Notes under the pieces: generated by a model
Told to the model about the DNA's origin: nothing
The model's input: the letters and a program-made list of their open reading frames with translations, nothing else
Databases searched by the model: none
Origin: Vicugna pacos
Taxonomy: Eukaryota > Chordata > Mammalia > Artiodactyla > Camelidae
DNA: 64,000 nt
Assembly: GCF_048564905.1 (NCBI RefSeq)
Contig: NC_132993.1
Coordinates: 79,329,001-79,393,000, forward strand
Direction: 5' to 3'
Position numbers and translations under genes: made by a program
Shown: piece after piece, positions 54,101-57,925 of the stretch
Numbering within the stretch: position 1 is the first letter of the stretch
Layout: every line of letters starts with the position of its first letter

Positions 54101-55445
54101 GTGTCAGGTCTGTACGTGAGGCTCAACACAGTGTTTGCTGCTAAAATGAACAAGAGCATCAGCTCTCCCTTGCAAAGCCCAAGCCATCAGCCAAAATAAT
54201 GAAGACCCGCAGAGGGAAATACCGCCCAGAGATCAGCGATAATAAAACAATGAGTGCAGCTCATTTAGTCCCATTTCACAGAATCCCAGTGGGAGAGGTT
54301 TGGGGGACTTCAGACGGCAACTGGAGCGCCTTACAGATGAGGAACGTCTGGGGCTCTTTATAGACGAGGCCTGGTGACTCCCCTGCAACAGCCCCCGGGG
54401 GCAGACACAGGGCCCGTCGCTCTCCTGGCAAGATCTCACTCCTCTGCAATGCGGCCAGTATCACTGTACCATTAGGGAGCTAGAGTTCTTGTGAGAACCA
54501 GAGAAACGGGCCACGAAAGCACTTCGAAAATGCAAATTAGGATCTACTTAATGCATAACCCTGGCCTTTATGGAGGTTTCCCCAAACCCAAAATACGCCC
54601 CAAGGAATGTGGATTCTTGTAAGACGTTGACAAGAGAAAAGCATTCCACTGCCAAATGCGTGGGAAATGCCGTCTACTCCACAGGCCTACGGGAGATGAG
54701 GTTACACCAGCATATTAAGGGCTCTGATGAACTCTGAAGTCACCTGTTTAAAAATTCATTTCAGCCAGCCGTGGCCAAAGGAATTCAAACACAGATCTCT
54801 CTTACAGAGTATCATTTGTTAACATGGCTCAACCAGCAAAATGTGTCAGGGAAAAGCTGGAGGAAGGTCTTCCCTCCTTCATATAGAGATGTGACCATTG
54901 CAAGTGGGATGCAGGCCTCTCTGTCCCCTGTACCGTGGCAGGGCTGCAGGTGCCCAAGTCACAGCTGCTCCAGGGCCATGATTCCTGCTAACCCCGCTGC
55001 CACCCCTGCCCTATCCAGCTAGACGGCTTCTGTGGAAGGCTGCGAGCGTCCAACTCTTGGGACACACCGCTCCCTCAGGATGAAGCCAGCTGCAGCTTGC
55101 CTTAAACAAGGTCTCAAGCTCCCTCTAACAACTCTTCCTAGAGAGCTCTGGCACGTGGGAGGCACTTTTTCCTAGTTTCCAGCATAAGGGCAGGCATATT
55201 TTTTTCCTAATATATTCTGATTATCATTTCAATGGGAATTTGGGAGTGGGTGGAAAGGAACACCTGTGCTCAAGGACCCATCCTGCCAGAAAGCCAAATG
55301 GCTTTATAATTAACACTTGAATCTGTCACTCTCAAATTCCAAGAACAAGCCGTGCTTTGTAACATGCAGTAAACAACTCATACATATTACCTTTGATCGC
55401 TGCTAAATATCCTCGGAGTTCGCGCTGAAGTCTGGTACCCTCTGC
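5325..55445 (-). CDS. AMPH: Amphiphysin I gene, internal part (exons 3-17; both ends outside the window)
   Basis: Amphiphysin is a presynaptic BAR-SH3 adaptor that bends membrane and links clathrin, AP-2 and dynamin during synaptic-vesicle endocytosis. Fifteen exons on the minus strand translate to the expected order of amphiphysin segments. Every junction has GT and AG and the phase is kept throughout. The coding total is 1242 bp, matching human residues 51 to about 466 with two codons fewer in exon 17. The start codon exons and the C-terminal SH3 exons were not found and must lie above 64000 and below 1. A further large optional exon sits at about 14030-15775. Residue numbers in the exon entries follow the human 695-residue protein from memory. 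Exon numbers assume a 21-exon layout and are inferred. Confidence 0.98.
5445..9832 (-). other. AMPH: AMPH intron 16
   Basis: The intron between exons 16 and 17 is 4.4 kb. It contains one reversed camelid SINE at 8578-8668. Apart from that, 5445-8560 and 8690-9830 hold no repeat or gene that I can name. Confidence 0.85.
8578..8668 (-). mobile_element. Camelid tRNA-derived SINE (Vic type), reverse orientation
   Basis: Reversed, it reads as a tRNA-like head (GGGTATAGCTCAGTAGTAGAGC) followed by the B-box-like GGTTCAATCCCTGG and an A tail, seen here as a T run. The match is to the Vic SINE family of camelids, recognised from memory. Flanking 12-bp direct repeats, AGGTACGAATTT at 8566-8577 and AGGTGTGAATTT at 8669-8680, differ at two sites, so the copy is not very young. 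Confidence 0.85.
9833..9889 (-). CDS. AMPH: AMPH exon 16 (57 bp, PQDTSLF...)
   Basis: This 57-bp phase-0 exon encodes [19 protein letters not shown]. The acceptor is aactttcag|CCC and the donor is TTG|gtaagt, an almost perfect site. Differences from human as I recall it are Ile for Met and Asp for Asn near the end. It is part of the small-exon run of the central domain, and no recognised domain lies here. Confidence 0.95.
10560..12130 (+). mobile_element. Old L1M/HAL1-type LINE fragment
   Basis: A-rich sequence with phrases typical of ancient L1 or HAL1 first-ORF regions: repeated GAAAAAGA stretches, a stretch near 11095-11130 reading like the ORF1 C-terminal half, then GGATGCTCTGTACCCAAATGAGG near 11468, matching the HAL1 3' segment. 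It has decayed and no long frame remains. The edges are approximate and the family is recalled, not aligned. Confidence 0.6.
12945..13105 (-). repeat. MIR SINE remnant
   Basis: The order GAGCGCTTAGTAGGAGC, CTCATTTAACCTTCACAACAGCCC, then a variant of the CATTTTACAGATG segment is the reverse of the MIR consensus. It is diverged. Confidence 0.75.
13201..13233 (-). CDS. AMPH: AMPH exon 15, 33-bp exon [11 protein letters not shown]
   Basis: This 33-bp phase-0 exon encodes [11 protein letters not shown]; human has FTQ at the end, as I recall. The acceptor is ccatttctgtttag|GCT with a good pyrimidine tract, and the donor is CAG|gtaaga. The NGF-type FxxF-like stretch is short and no function is assigned. 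It follows the giant optional exon, so it is the exon that the insert must join to. Confidence 0.95.
13234..14029 (-). other. AMPH: Intron between the giant exon and exon 15
   Basis: About 0.8 kb with no recognised repeat or gene. A TTTATT (AATAAA on the minus strand) occurs near 13402, a possible poly(A) signal if the giant exon were ever terminal; that is speculative. Confidence 0.6.
14030..15775 (-). CDS. AMPH: AMPH giant optional exon, about 580 codons (likely retina-type insert)
   Basis: The minus strand is open for 617 codons (15865-14012). Reading phase 0 from exon 14, a long T-rich tract ends in tctaaag|ACT at 15775. The insert then runs [20 protein letters not shown] onward. Two in-frame phase-0 donors are possible: CCA|gtatgt giving a low end of 14030 (582 codons), or GAG|gtactt giving 14042 (578 codons). 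The product is acidic and hydrophilic and looks disordered. It has SEEEED at 152-157, NLLDPP at 328-333, MDLLGD at 506-511 and SEDE near 556-559. LLDPP and DLL resemble clathrin or adaptor short motifs (inference). Standard brain amphiphysin lacks it. From memory, a retina-specific form (amphiphysin Ir) carries long inserts in this region, and this exon probably matches. If unspliced at its donor, translation would stop at a TAG ending at 14012. Confidence 0.8.
15776..16048 (-). other. AMPH: Short intron before the giant exon, with strong acceptor tract
   Basis: The 273-bp intron between exon 14 and the giant exon ends in a 40-base T/C-rich tract (about 15776-15825) with no AG until the acceptor. 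This is the strongest pyrimidine tract of the gene in this window and supports the exon being real. Confidence 0.75.
16049..16072 (-). CDS. AMPH: AMPH exon 14, 24-bp microexon TSTDLVQP
   Basis: This second 24-bp microexon encodes TSTDLVQP (human residues 387-394). It is phase 0 at both ends. The acceptor is actcacacag|ACG and the donor is CCG|gtaggt. No known binding motif is visible. It is the last standard exon before the giant optional exon, 273 bp away on the 3' side. An AAT/AAAT simple repeat lies just upstream of its acceptor (16085-16110), within the usual polypyrimidine/branch-point zone. Confidence 0.95.
16085..16110. repeat. AAT/AAAT simple repeat
   Basis: Tandem TAA units followed by TAAA units. 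On the transcribed strand this becomes an ATT/ATTT run directly upstream of exon 14, where the branch point and pyrimidine tract belong. Confidence 0.9.
17335..17545 (-). repeat. MIR SINE remnant
   Basis: Contains CTCATTTCAGCCTCACA, a GAGGTGGGTGTCATTA segment, GATGGGAAAAACTGAGGC and a GCCCAAAGTCA segment in the reversed MIR order. One of the clearest MIR copies in the window. Confidence 0.88.
17971..17994 (-). CDS. AMPH: AMPH exon 13, 24-bp microexon carrying the clathrin W-box
   Basis: The whole exon is eight codons, TLPWDLWT, in phase 0 with no split codon. The acceptor is tttgcag|ACA and the donor is ACG|gtaaga. PWDLW (381-385) is the second clathrin-binding motif, the so-called W-box, which contacts a different site on the clathrin terminal domain from LLDLD. 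Because the motif is isolated on a frame-neutral microexon, its inclusion could be set by splicing without touching the rest of the protein; that is an inference. Confidence 0.96.
18116..18325. mobile_element. hAT-Charlie nonautonomous DNA transposon (MER3/MER58 type)
   Basis: It starts near TTGTTCAACAGAACTTTCT, contains CACGTGGGCTACTGAGCACT, and ends GGCTAGTGGCTACCACTATC then AGACAGCACAGG. This is the familiar hAT-Charlie pattern with a terminal AGACAGCACA-type end. The subfamily name is from memory. Confidence 0.75.
19700..19785 (-). mobile_element. Short 3' tail of an artiodactyl-type L1, reversed
   Basis: TTGAAGTGGAGTCGATTTACA and then GTTAGTTTCAGGTGCGCAGC is the reverse of the L1 3' terminal sequence common in cetartiodactyls, preceded by a T-rich run (the A tail). 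Only the last 80 or so bases are present. Confidence 0.7.
21486..21602 (-). CDS. AMPH: AMPH exon 12 (clathrin box LLDLD and DPF motif, residues 340-378)
   Basis: This 117-bp phase-0 exon encodes [20 protein letters not shown] then [19 protein letters not shown]. The acceptor is tttagcag|AAC and the donor is CAG|gtatca. LLDLD (351-355) is a type I clathrin box that binds the terminal domain of clathrin heavy chain, and DPF (357-359) is an AP-2 appendage motif. One visible substitution relative to human as I recall it is Val-Ala for Val-Thr in PEVTPAG. An 8.9-kb intron separates it from exon 11. Confidence 0.97.
22940..23075 (-). repeat. MIR SINE remnant
   Basis: GTGCTAGGCATTCTTCGAAG followed by a TTAACTCATGCTAATGC segment matches the reversed 3' part of MIR. 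It is diverged. Confidence 0.65.
23405..23575 (+). repeat. MIR SINE remnant
   Basis: GGGTTTGCACTTAGTTTTGCC, CACTTGCTAGCTGTCTCTCT, then a CAGTCAGTTCAGC segment and an ATAAAATGAGAGTAATAATA segment follow the forward MIR order. Confidence 0.8.
24490..24920 (+). mobile_element. Old L1M/HAL1-type fragment, split by a younger L1 tail
   Basis: The left part contains GCCAGAGGAAAAAGACATGT and a run ending at AAGAATGAAAACAG. The right part resumes with CAGAGTTATCACCAGAAACA and GCAAGATGCTGAAGC. Together they read as one ancient L1 ORF1-end region, interrupted at 24576-24752. Edges are approximate. Confidence 0.7.
24576..24752 (+). mobile_element. 5'-truncated artiodactyl-type L1 3' end inserted in an older L1
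   Basis: About 177 bp of L1 3' UTR (GTTCAATATCTTGTAATAAC, ATGCATGACTGGGACACTGT) with an A-rich tail. The host sequence is duplicated on both sides: AAGAATGAAAACAG at 24562-24575 and AAGAATAAAAGCAG at 24753-24766, two mismatches in 14. The same 3' UTR recurs at 44956-45410. Confidence 0.88.
24930..25085 (+). mobile_element. MaLR (MLT1-like) LTR remnant
   Basis: The 3' half of a mammalian-apparent LTR retrotransposon LTR: the CTTGGACTTCTAGCCTCAGA and AGAACTGTGAGAGAATAAAT segments followed by the typical end region. It is an ancient, broken fossil fragment of eutherian age, lying between two L1 pieces. Internal genes are absent. Confidence 0.75.
25088..25385 (+). mobile_element. Ancient L1 ORF2 fragment
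   Basis: The order matches the L1 reverse-transcriptase C-terminal region, as in TTCTCATATTCATCTGGAAA, GATTCCAAGATAGTATAAGG, GGGCCAACGGATCAGTGGAA and ATACACGTACAGACAACTAA. No long frame survives. It may be part of the same old L1 as 24490-24920. Confidence 0.75.
27067..27099. repeat. CA dinucleotide repeat
   Basis: About 16 uninterrupted AC units, a likely polymorphic microsatellite. Confidence 0.97.
28040..28185 (+). mobile_element. MER5A hAT-Charlie remnant
   Basis: CAGTGGTTCTCTTAGTGTG at the left end, GGCTCTTGGTCCCCACCCC and CAGAATCAGAACCTCTGCTG match the MER5A order. The right terminus has decayed. Confidence 0.8.
30520..30648 (-). CDS. AMPH: AMPH exon 11 (SH3 ligand and AP-2 motif, residues 297-339)
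   Basis: This 129-bp phase-0 exon encodes [20 protein letters not shown], then [23 protein letters not shown] in two parts. The acceptor is ctttgtag|ACC and the donor is CAG|gtgagt. Two motifs are visible. A proline-rich SH3 ligand lies at about 299-308, with Thr310-Pro following as a proline-directed phosphosite. FEDNFVPE lies at 324-331, the peptide class that binds the alpha-adaptin ear of AP-2. The exon is therefore the AP-2 docking module. Confidence 0.97.
30649..31706 (-). other. AMPH: AMPH intron 10
   Basis: 1.06 kb between exons 10 and 11. No repeat or gene was recognised. Confidence 0.8.
31707..31845 (-). CDS. AMPH: AMPH exon 10 (proline/serine-rich linker, residues 250-296)
   Basis: This 139-bp exon completes Ser250 and encodes 46 residues rich in Ser-Pro, including [18 protein letters not shown] and ARPRSPSQ. 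It ends in phase 0. The acceptor is catctag|T and the donor is CAG|gtagga. Ser-Pro pairs fall at 262, 272, 276, 285 and 293. In the family these are targets of Cdk5, ERK and Dyrk1A and are dephosphorylated by calcineurin at nerve terminals (from knowledge, not from this sequence). The pyrimidine-purine bias is strong, and residue 270 is Ile where I recall Leu in human. Confidence 0.97.
32010..32185 (-). repeat. MIR SINE remnant
   Basis: GATTGTCCCCACTTTACAGG and the following stretch ending in CTGAATTCAGGC follow the reversed MIR order. It is diverged. Confidence 0.7.
32470..32560 (-). repeat. Partial MIR
   Basis: GTTTACTGAGAACCCACCAC then CCCGGCACCGGGCCGGATGC resembles the ACTGAGCACCTACTATGTGCCAGGCACTG family of MIR ends. 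Short and diverged. Confidence 0.45.
33261..33290. repeat. TG-rich simple repeat
   Basis: Imperfect TG units (TGTGTATGTGTGTGTGTGGT). Confidence 0.85.
34153..34235 (-). CDS. AMPH: AMPH exon 9 (end of BAR domain, residues 223-249)
   Basis: This 83-bp exon encodes [20 protein letters not shown] then FTIQGAP, with AG of Ser250 at its 3' end (phase 2). The acceptor is cccttag|CTT and the donor is CCCAG|gtaagc, a near-consensus site. It closes the BAR helical domain and begins the flexible linker toward the proline-rich region. Confidence 0.97.
34236..34955 (-). other. AMPH: AMPH intron 8
   Basis: 0.72 kb, largely AT/AC simple sequence at 34433-34503 and an A-run near 34691. No gene. Confidence 0.85.
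34433..34503. repeat. Mixed AT/AC simple repeat
   Basis: Alternating TATATA, GTATAC, ACACAC and ATATAT blocks, a compound purine-pyrimidine microsatellite. Confidence 0.9.
34956..35031 (-). CDS. AMPH: AMPH exon 8 (BAR domain, residues 197-222)
   Basis: This 76-bp exon finishes Arg197 and reads [20 protein letters not shown] then KEIAV, ending in phase 0. The acceptor is acacggcag|A and the donor is GTG|gtgagt. The segment continues helix 3 and packs against the dimer interface of the BAR module. Sequence identity to the human protein appears complete here, from memory. Confidence 0.97.
35265..35430 (+). mobile_element. MER5A hAT-Charlie remnant
   Basis: AATGGTTCTCACACTTGAAT, GTGCATCAAGATCACTTGGA, TTCAGTAGGTCTGAGATGGG and a right end near GAACCACTGCT match MER5A nearly end to end. 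Confidence 0.88.
35995..36075 (-). repeat. Short MIR piece
   Basis: GGACTGAGGCACAGAGAG, then CCCAGGTCATGCAACTAATA and AGTGGAGAAACA match the conserved core of reversed MIR. Confidence 0.65.
36345..36715. mobile_element. L1M-derived segment
   Basis: Contains TTATTGAGATATAACTCACA, a TTAAAGTGTACATCATGG segment and CCAGCACCTGGCAACCACTT, the common old-L1 untranslated-region pattern. It ends in an A-run at about 36709. Orientation is not certain. Confidence 0.7.
36760..37240 (+). mobile_element. L1 ORF2 C-terminus and 3' UTR fragment
   Basis: The order matches L1: AGGATGTGGAGAAAAAGGAA, AATGGCCACATGATCCAGCA, GAATGGAAAGAGGATCTCAA, then TTCACAATAGCCAAGA and the GGATGGATAAAGAAGATGTG motif, ending with the AAGTGAAATAAGCCAGACAG segment. 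Decayed and 5'-truncated. Confidence 0.88.
37277..37605. mobile_element. Tc1/mariner Tigger-type element (MER2-like) with both ends
   Basis: Terminal inverted repeats are visible: left end CAGTTTATCCTTGAACAACA; the right end reversed reads CAGTTGACTCTTGAACAGCT. The element is flanked by TA on both sides (37275-37276 and 37606-37607), the duplicated target of this superfamily. It is 329 bp and has no transposase. The interior (about 37395-37545) does not look like MER2. Confidence 0.88.
37395..37545 (+). repeat. MIR-like core inside the Tigger-type element
   Basis: GGGTTTGAGTCCTCACTCCA and CCCTTGGGTGAGTCAGTTAT follow the forward MIR core order. Diverged; the identity is probable only. Confidence 0.5.
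38650..38830 (+). repeat. L2-like 3' end with GAAT simple repeat
   Basis: A segment with GACCAGGCATGCAGTACATA followed by GAATGAATGAGTGAAGAATG resembles the L2 terminal repeat pattern (GCCTGGCACATAGTA then TGAATGAATGAA). Diverged. Confidence 0.5.
39307..39392 (-). CDS. AMPH: AMPH exon 7 (BAR domain, residues 169-196)
   Basis: This 86-bp exon encodes [20 protein letters not shown] then EELPSLWS, and carries the first two bases of Arg197. It begins in phase 0 and ends in phase 2. The acceptor is cttgtag|GCA and the donor is TCAAG|gtaaag, with perfect +1 to +5 bases. It forms the start of BAR helix 3, including the ELPSLW motif conserved among amphiphysins and BIN proteins. Confidence 0.97.
39393..40926 (-). 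other. AMPH: AMPH intron 6 to exon 7 interval
   Basis: 1.5 kb between exons 6 and 7. It holds an old interspersed repeat of uncertain family (about 39620-39895) with ATTCATTCATTCTACAAAG and GTGGGAAGTCCAAATAATTA-type phrases, a MIR (39920-40110), and a further old repeat-like segment (about 40260-40400). Confidence 0.75.
39920..40110 (+). repeat. MIR SINE remnant
   Basis: GGGTTGAATTCCAGCTCACT, GCAGCTCAGGTACCTCACCC, then ACAAAATGGACAGAGCACTG and a GGTGCCTAGCCTCTCTG end are the forward MIR order over most of its length. Confidence 0.82.
40927..41034 (-). CDS. AMPH: AMPH exon 6 (BAR domain, residues 133-168, basic concave patch)
   Basis: This 108-bp phase-0 exon reads [20 protein letters not shown] followed by [16 protein letters not shown]. 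The acceptor is gttggcag|AAT and the donor is AAG|gtaggg. The KRSRK cluster (137-141) and the SSKRKDE stretch carry the positive charges that, in the BAR family, face acidic membrane lipids at the concave surface and the tips of the dimer. The exon is GC-rich for its AT-rich surroundings, as expected of conserved coding sequence. Confidence 0.98.
41600..42105 (+). mobile_element. 5'-truncated artiodactyl-type L1
   Basis: Starts near CCTAAATGTCCATCAAGCGA, contains GGATAAAGAAGCTGTGGTAT, GCAGCAACATGGATGTTCCG, the AAGTGAAGTAAGCCAGAAAG segment and CTCATATGTGGAATCTAAAA, then the 3' UTR and A-rich tail. The same family as 44956-45410. Confidence 0.9.
42106..43394 (+). mobile_element. Possible L1 5' UTR-like region
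   Basis: A GC-richer stretch directly upstream of the HAL1-type sequence and with phrases like those of old L1 5' regions (CACTGCATCAGAGACATGAA-type). It gives ORFs on the minus strand only. I cannot assign it firmly. Confidence 0.35.
43395..44470 (+). mobile_element. Old HAL1/L1M ORF1-type fragment, split by a camelid SINE
   Basis: The order GTCAGAAGAAACATTTGAAG, AACGGCTGAGAATTCTATTA, GTACAGATCCAAGAAACTCA, TACCAAACAACACACAGCCA, then after the SINE AACGCAATGGAATGGCATCT, ATTCTATTCCCAGCGAAAAT and AAAGTAAGGTGAAATAAAGA is the L1/HAL1 ORF1-end sequence. It is decayed, with no intact frame. Confidence 0.8.
44001..44168 (+). mobile_element. Camelid tRNA-derived SINE (Vic type)
   Basis: GGGGGAGGGTACAGCTCATG then TGATAGAGCACATGCCTAGC and GGTCCCGGGTTCAATCCCCA form the tRNA-like head with A- and B-box segments. 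CAGTACCTCCTCTAAGAG and an A/T-rich tail with AATAAATAAATAAA follow. Flanking 13-bp duplications AAGAATCAGAGAA lie at 43988-44000 and 44169-44181, identical, so this is a rather recent insertion into the old HAL1 piece. Confidence 0.95.
44735..44880 (+). mobile_element. MER5A hAT-Charlie remnant
   Basis: GATTCCTGGGCCCCAGACTA, GAGATTCTGGTTTCATTAGT, then GAGGCAAAGCCC and a decayed right end ending near GAAAACTGCTGCAG match the right two-thirds of MER5A. Confidence 0.75.
44956..45410 (+). mobile_element. 5'-truncated artiodactyl-type L1 with target-site duplication
   Basis: 455 bp of L1 ORF2 end and 3' UTR with a short A tail. Duplicated target GTTCATGGCTTACAA lies at 44941-44955 and GATCATGGCTTACAA at 45411-45425, one mismatch in 15. 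Key phrases include GCAGCAACATGGATGGACCT, CTCATATGTGGAATCTGAAA and ATGCATGACTGGGACATTGT. Confidence 0.95.
46594..46661. repeat. AT-rich inverted repeat with 15-bp perfect arms
   Basis: AAAATTTAATTAAGT at 46594-46608 is the exact reverse complement of ACTTAATTAAATTTT at 46647-46661, spacer 38 bp. Inside the spacer, ATTTACT and AGTAAAT form a second nested pair. No coding sense. Confidence 0.9.
49413..49508 (-). CDS. AMPH: AMPH exon 5 (BAR domain, residues 101-132)
   Basis: This 96-bp phase-0 exon encodes [20 protein letters not shown] and then [12 protein letters not shown], matching human amphiphysin at every residue as I recall it. The acceptor is ttctttcag|AAA and the donor is AAG|gtattt. 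It forms BAR helix 2 leading to the helix 2 kink before the basic KRSRK patch of the next exon. Two long introns flank it, 8.4 kb on the 3' side and 1.3 kb on the 5' side. Confidence 0.98.
49905..50215 (-). repeat. MIR SINE remnant
   Basis: The core GAAGAGGCACTGAAGCCCAG, AGATGTTACATAACCTGGCC and CAAGGTCACGCAGCTGATAA is in reversed MIR order. The upstream part (TTACAGAGTGTCAGTTATGA) is more diverged and interrupted by a CATTACTGTTACTG simple stretch. Confidence 0.85.
50433..50519 (+). mobile_element. Camelid tRNA-derived SINE (Vic type), shorter copy
   Basis: GGTAGGGTGGGATAGAGCTC, AGAGCACATGCTTCGCATGT, GATCCTGGATTCAATCCCTG and an A tail. Perfect 15-bp duplications AAATCATGCCACGAG at 50418-50432 and 50520-50534. 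The identical duplications point to a young insertion. Confidence 0.95.
50851..50945 (-). CDS. AMPH: AMPH exon 4 (BAR domain, residues 69-100)
   Basis: This 95-bp exon completes Gly69 with GC and then reads [20 protein letters not shown] followed by [11 protein letters not shown]. It ends in phase 0. The acceptor is cgccag|GC and the donor GAG|gtaaga is close to consensus. The region covers the end of BAR helix 1 and the loop with the conserved EPDW motif seen in amphiphysin and BIN1. The 55- and 95-bp lengths of exons 3 and 4 add to 150, so the pair together preserves frame although neither does alone. Confidence 0.97.
53300..53465 (+). repeat. MIR SINE remnant
   Basis: CTCAGTTTTCCAAAGTTTAC, then GAGAATCACGTGAAATGAGG, GTGCCTGGCACATACATAGT and GGGTTAGCTATTATTATT give the forward MIR 3' half. 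Confidence 0.85.
53500..54150 (+). mobile_element. L2 LINE 3' end
   Basis: A long L2 tail: CTAATCTGATCATAGGACTC, CAGAATAAAACCCAATACGA, CTTCTTCTACCTGGAACGTC, TCACTTGATGACCACGTATG, then GAGATCAGACGCTGTGTC and GCCTAGAACAGTGTCAGGTC. It covers most of the usual L2 3' 600 bases and is one of the best preserved old repeats here. Confidence 0.88.
55391..55445 (-). CDS. AMPH: AMPH exon 3 (BAR domain, residues 51-68)
   Basis: This 55-bp exon reads [18 protein letters not shown] plus the first base of the next glycine codon, so it ends in phase 1. The acceptor is a C-poor tract ending in ttcag and the donor is AAAG|gtaata. The segment belongs to helix 1 of the BAR domain, the long coiled coil that dimerises into the crescent that senses membrane curvature. 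It is the most 5' exon in the window. The preceding exon (ending ...FKRQE) was searched for up to 64000 and not seen, so intron 2 is longer than 8.5 kb. Confidence 0.97.
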
Positions 55446-55744
55446 CTGAAAACACACAAACAGAGAGAGGCTGAGCATCTCGTCTATATTTTGCATGCAA
55501 ACATGTACAAAGTCATTCAGTCTTGAGTTGTTTTTGCCAGAAGCTCATTCTTGAACGAAGATAAATATGCAGACTCAGTCTAAACAAGGTGCCCATCATT
55601 CTGGATGTTTAGAGGTTTTATTCAGCTTAAAAGAAAAGGAGAATGCATGTAAGACTTTGCTGAGAATGGAAACTATGATCCACAATACACCCTTCTATAT
55701 TCGAGAGCTCTATATTCAAGTCTCTAAATTTTGACACGTTACAA

Positions 55745-55890
55745 TGGTAGGAAACTGATCACCACTGTTCACTGTTTAATATGGCAGCTTCTAGCCCCAT
55801 GTGGTTGTTGAGTGCTCACAATGTGGTCACTATAAAATTTTAAATTATCTGTGTGGTTTGCATTGTATTTCCACTGGACATCACCGAAAT
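55745..55890. mobile_element. hAT-Charlie remnant (MER3/MER58 type)
   Basis: TTTAATATGGCAGCTTCTAG, CCCCATGTGGTTGTTGAGTG and CTCACAATGTGGTCAC recall the hAT-Charlie core seen at 18116-18325. Ends are lost. Confidence 0.65.
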
Positions 55891-55937
55891 AGAGAAATCA
55901 TTAAATTGCAAATTTTGGCATAGAAATACTTGTTTTG

Positions 55938-55980
55938 GTGACGCATTATAACTCAATAAAAAAAAAAGTTAAAAAAAAAA
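55938..55980 (+). mobile_element. Miniature L1 3'-end insertion (43 bp)
   Basis: GTGACGCATTATAACTCAAT followed by two A runs resembles the last 30 bases of the artiodactyl L1 (compare ATGACTATAGCTCAATTAAA at about 42067). It is bounded by perfect 16-bp duplications AGAAATACTTGTTTTG at 55922-55937 and 55981-55996. Confidence 0.75.
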
Positions 55981-57265
55981 AGAAATACTTGTTTTGATTT
56001 GGATTGCTCTTAGAAACTCTAAGACTCTGAGGCTAGGATTCGATTTTAATCTGGAGTTACTCCAGGAGATGTCGATGGTAGCATGGAGAAGTGAGGCAGA
56101 GCAGGGAAGAGGTGCCTCATTAGCAAGCAAGTTTCCGCAGTGGGCAACTCTGCCGTAATCCCGCTGGGGAACTCTGGCAGAGGGTGCCAAACACTCTCTA
56201 GATATCCTAACCGAGAGGCAAGGGAGCTGGGGCATTTATCCATCAACTCCTGTCAGTCAACGGCTGAGGGCAGCCACTGGGGGACATTAATTCCCCATTA
56301 TGTCCACACAGGGCAGACAGGTCTCCAGGAACCAGAGCAAGCCCTCGGGCAAAGAGCTGATGATGCTGGCGGCTCCAAGTCAGTCTAGGAAAGGTAGGTG
56401 CTAGGGGCGTATGGGTGGGCACCCATAGCGTCAGCTACAACACTGCAGCCGAACACATTAAAAACGCATGCATTTGAATTGCCGAATCATTTAGCCAATT
56501 GCAGAGAGCTAGCATACAGAATGACTCCACTTTGAAAATTAATAGTATAGCCAACTACTTTATAACTCTAACTTGATAGTCAATGTTATACCTATTAACA
56601 TAGCAACTGTAACAGTCATATTCAATTCAACAAGCATTTGTTAGAATTTACCAAAAGGGGAGGGGGATAAAGGGATTAAAAAAGCCTACTTCCTTCAGTA
56701 AATTACAATCTAGTAGAGGAACTAAAATGTTTATATGAAAAAAGTGCATCACAAAGCAGATCACACTTCACTCTGCAGCAGCCGTTCAAAGTGTTTGGGG
56801 GTACACAGCAAGGACTAAATGCCCAGAACATTTAAAAACAGATAGTGATTAATATGAAGAAACTCCAAAAAGACGTGTTTAAGACTATGCCAGACTCCAA
56901 AAGAAGTTCCAGAGGAGAATATTCTCCTCTATGCGCTAGTGCAGGGGTAGTGACATTATTCCGACAAAGTCTACGTGAAGCTCATGTGAGGTTTTCTTTA
57001 TCTGCCTTAAGCTCAAGCCGTTTTGCAACTCTCTAATCCAGCTACTACCAGATGAAAGCTTAGGGTTAATTCACTTGTTGGAATGTGAACTTCAACCAGA
57101 ATGACTCTGTTCCAAATGGCAAACCAGAAATCATCAGAGTTCTAAACAACTGACCCCCTTCACAGTGGCTTAGCATGGTTTAAAATCACAGCTCTAGGTT
57201 TCCTTTGTCTTGCTGAGCCATTCAGAAATACAGTGTGAACGCAAACTGCCCAAACTAGATTTAAA

Positions 57266-57293
57266 AATAAAACAAAACAAAACAAAACAAAAC
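57266..57293. repeat. AAAAC simple repeat
   Basis: Five tandem AAAAC units following AAATAA. Confidence 0.93.
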
Positions 57294-57589
57294 CTAACCA
57301 TGGTGGACTTCCAAAACATCAAAGTATAGAGGAAAACGGTTTGCAGGCAACAGGTAAGGGGAATGAAGAAACATGCTAATGATAAACACCTGAGTAAAGG
57401 TAGAGGCTAAAGATGACCCAGAGGAGAAACAGGTGGAGTCTGGCCAAGGACCTCAACACCAACACGAAGAGAATTTGGGGAAGAAAGAAGTAGGTCTTTC
57501 TCTTATTAAATATCCATTTTATGACAGGCACTGTGTAAGATTCTGAGTGCATAAAAAGCTGAAAAGATATTGTTTGGGGAGAGTCTATT

Positions 57590-57925
57590 ATTGTCAAATC
57601 TATACTACACCTCCCTACCAGATCTGGTTTTAGAGAGGATTCTATTTCCTGCCCCATCAACATCACGCTTGGTTGTAGGACCTGACTTGGCTAATGGGAT
57701 GTGAGTGGAAGTGACATGTGCTACTTCTGAGCAGAAGACGTAAGAGCCATCACATACTCCTACCATTTCTTTTCTTCTACTATGAGCCCCAAAGTGTTCC
57801 AGACAGGGGTTGCTTCTCCAGCCTAGATCTCAGAATGAGGTACAGCTACCATGCAGTTTCATGAGCGAGAAACAAATCTGTTCTGGGAAGTCACCAAGGT
57901 ATTGCTACCACAGCACAATCTACCC
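57590..57925 (+). mobile_element. Probable LTR remnant (MaLR/ERVL-type)
   Basis: GCTAATGGGATGTGAGTGGA, GTGCTACTTCTGAGCAGAAG, then GTTCCAGACAGGGGTTGCTT and GAGCGAGAAACAAATCTGTT follow a known eutherian LTR pattern. It is an old, broken, solo fossil remnant, and the subfamily is uncertain. Confidence 0.5.

Larger units (their letters stand above)
50946..55390 (-). other. AMPH: AMPH intron 3
   Basis: 4.4 kb. It holds a MIR (53300-53465) and an L2 (53500-54150). The stretches 51000-53290 and 54200-55380 show no recognised element or gene. Confidence 0.85.
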
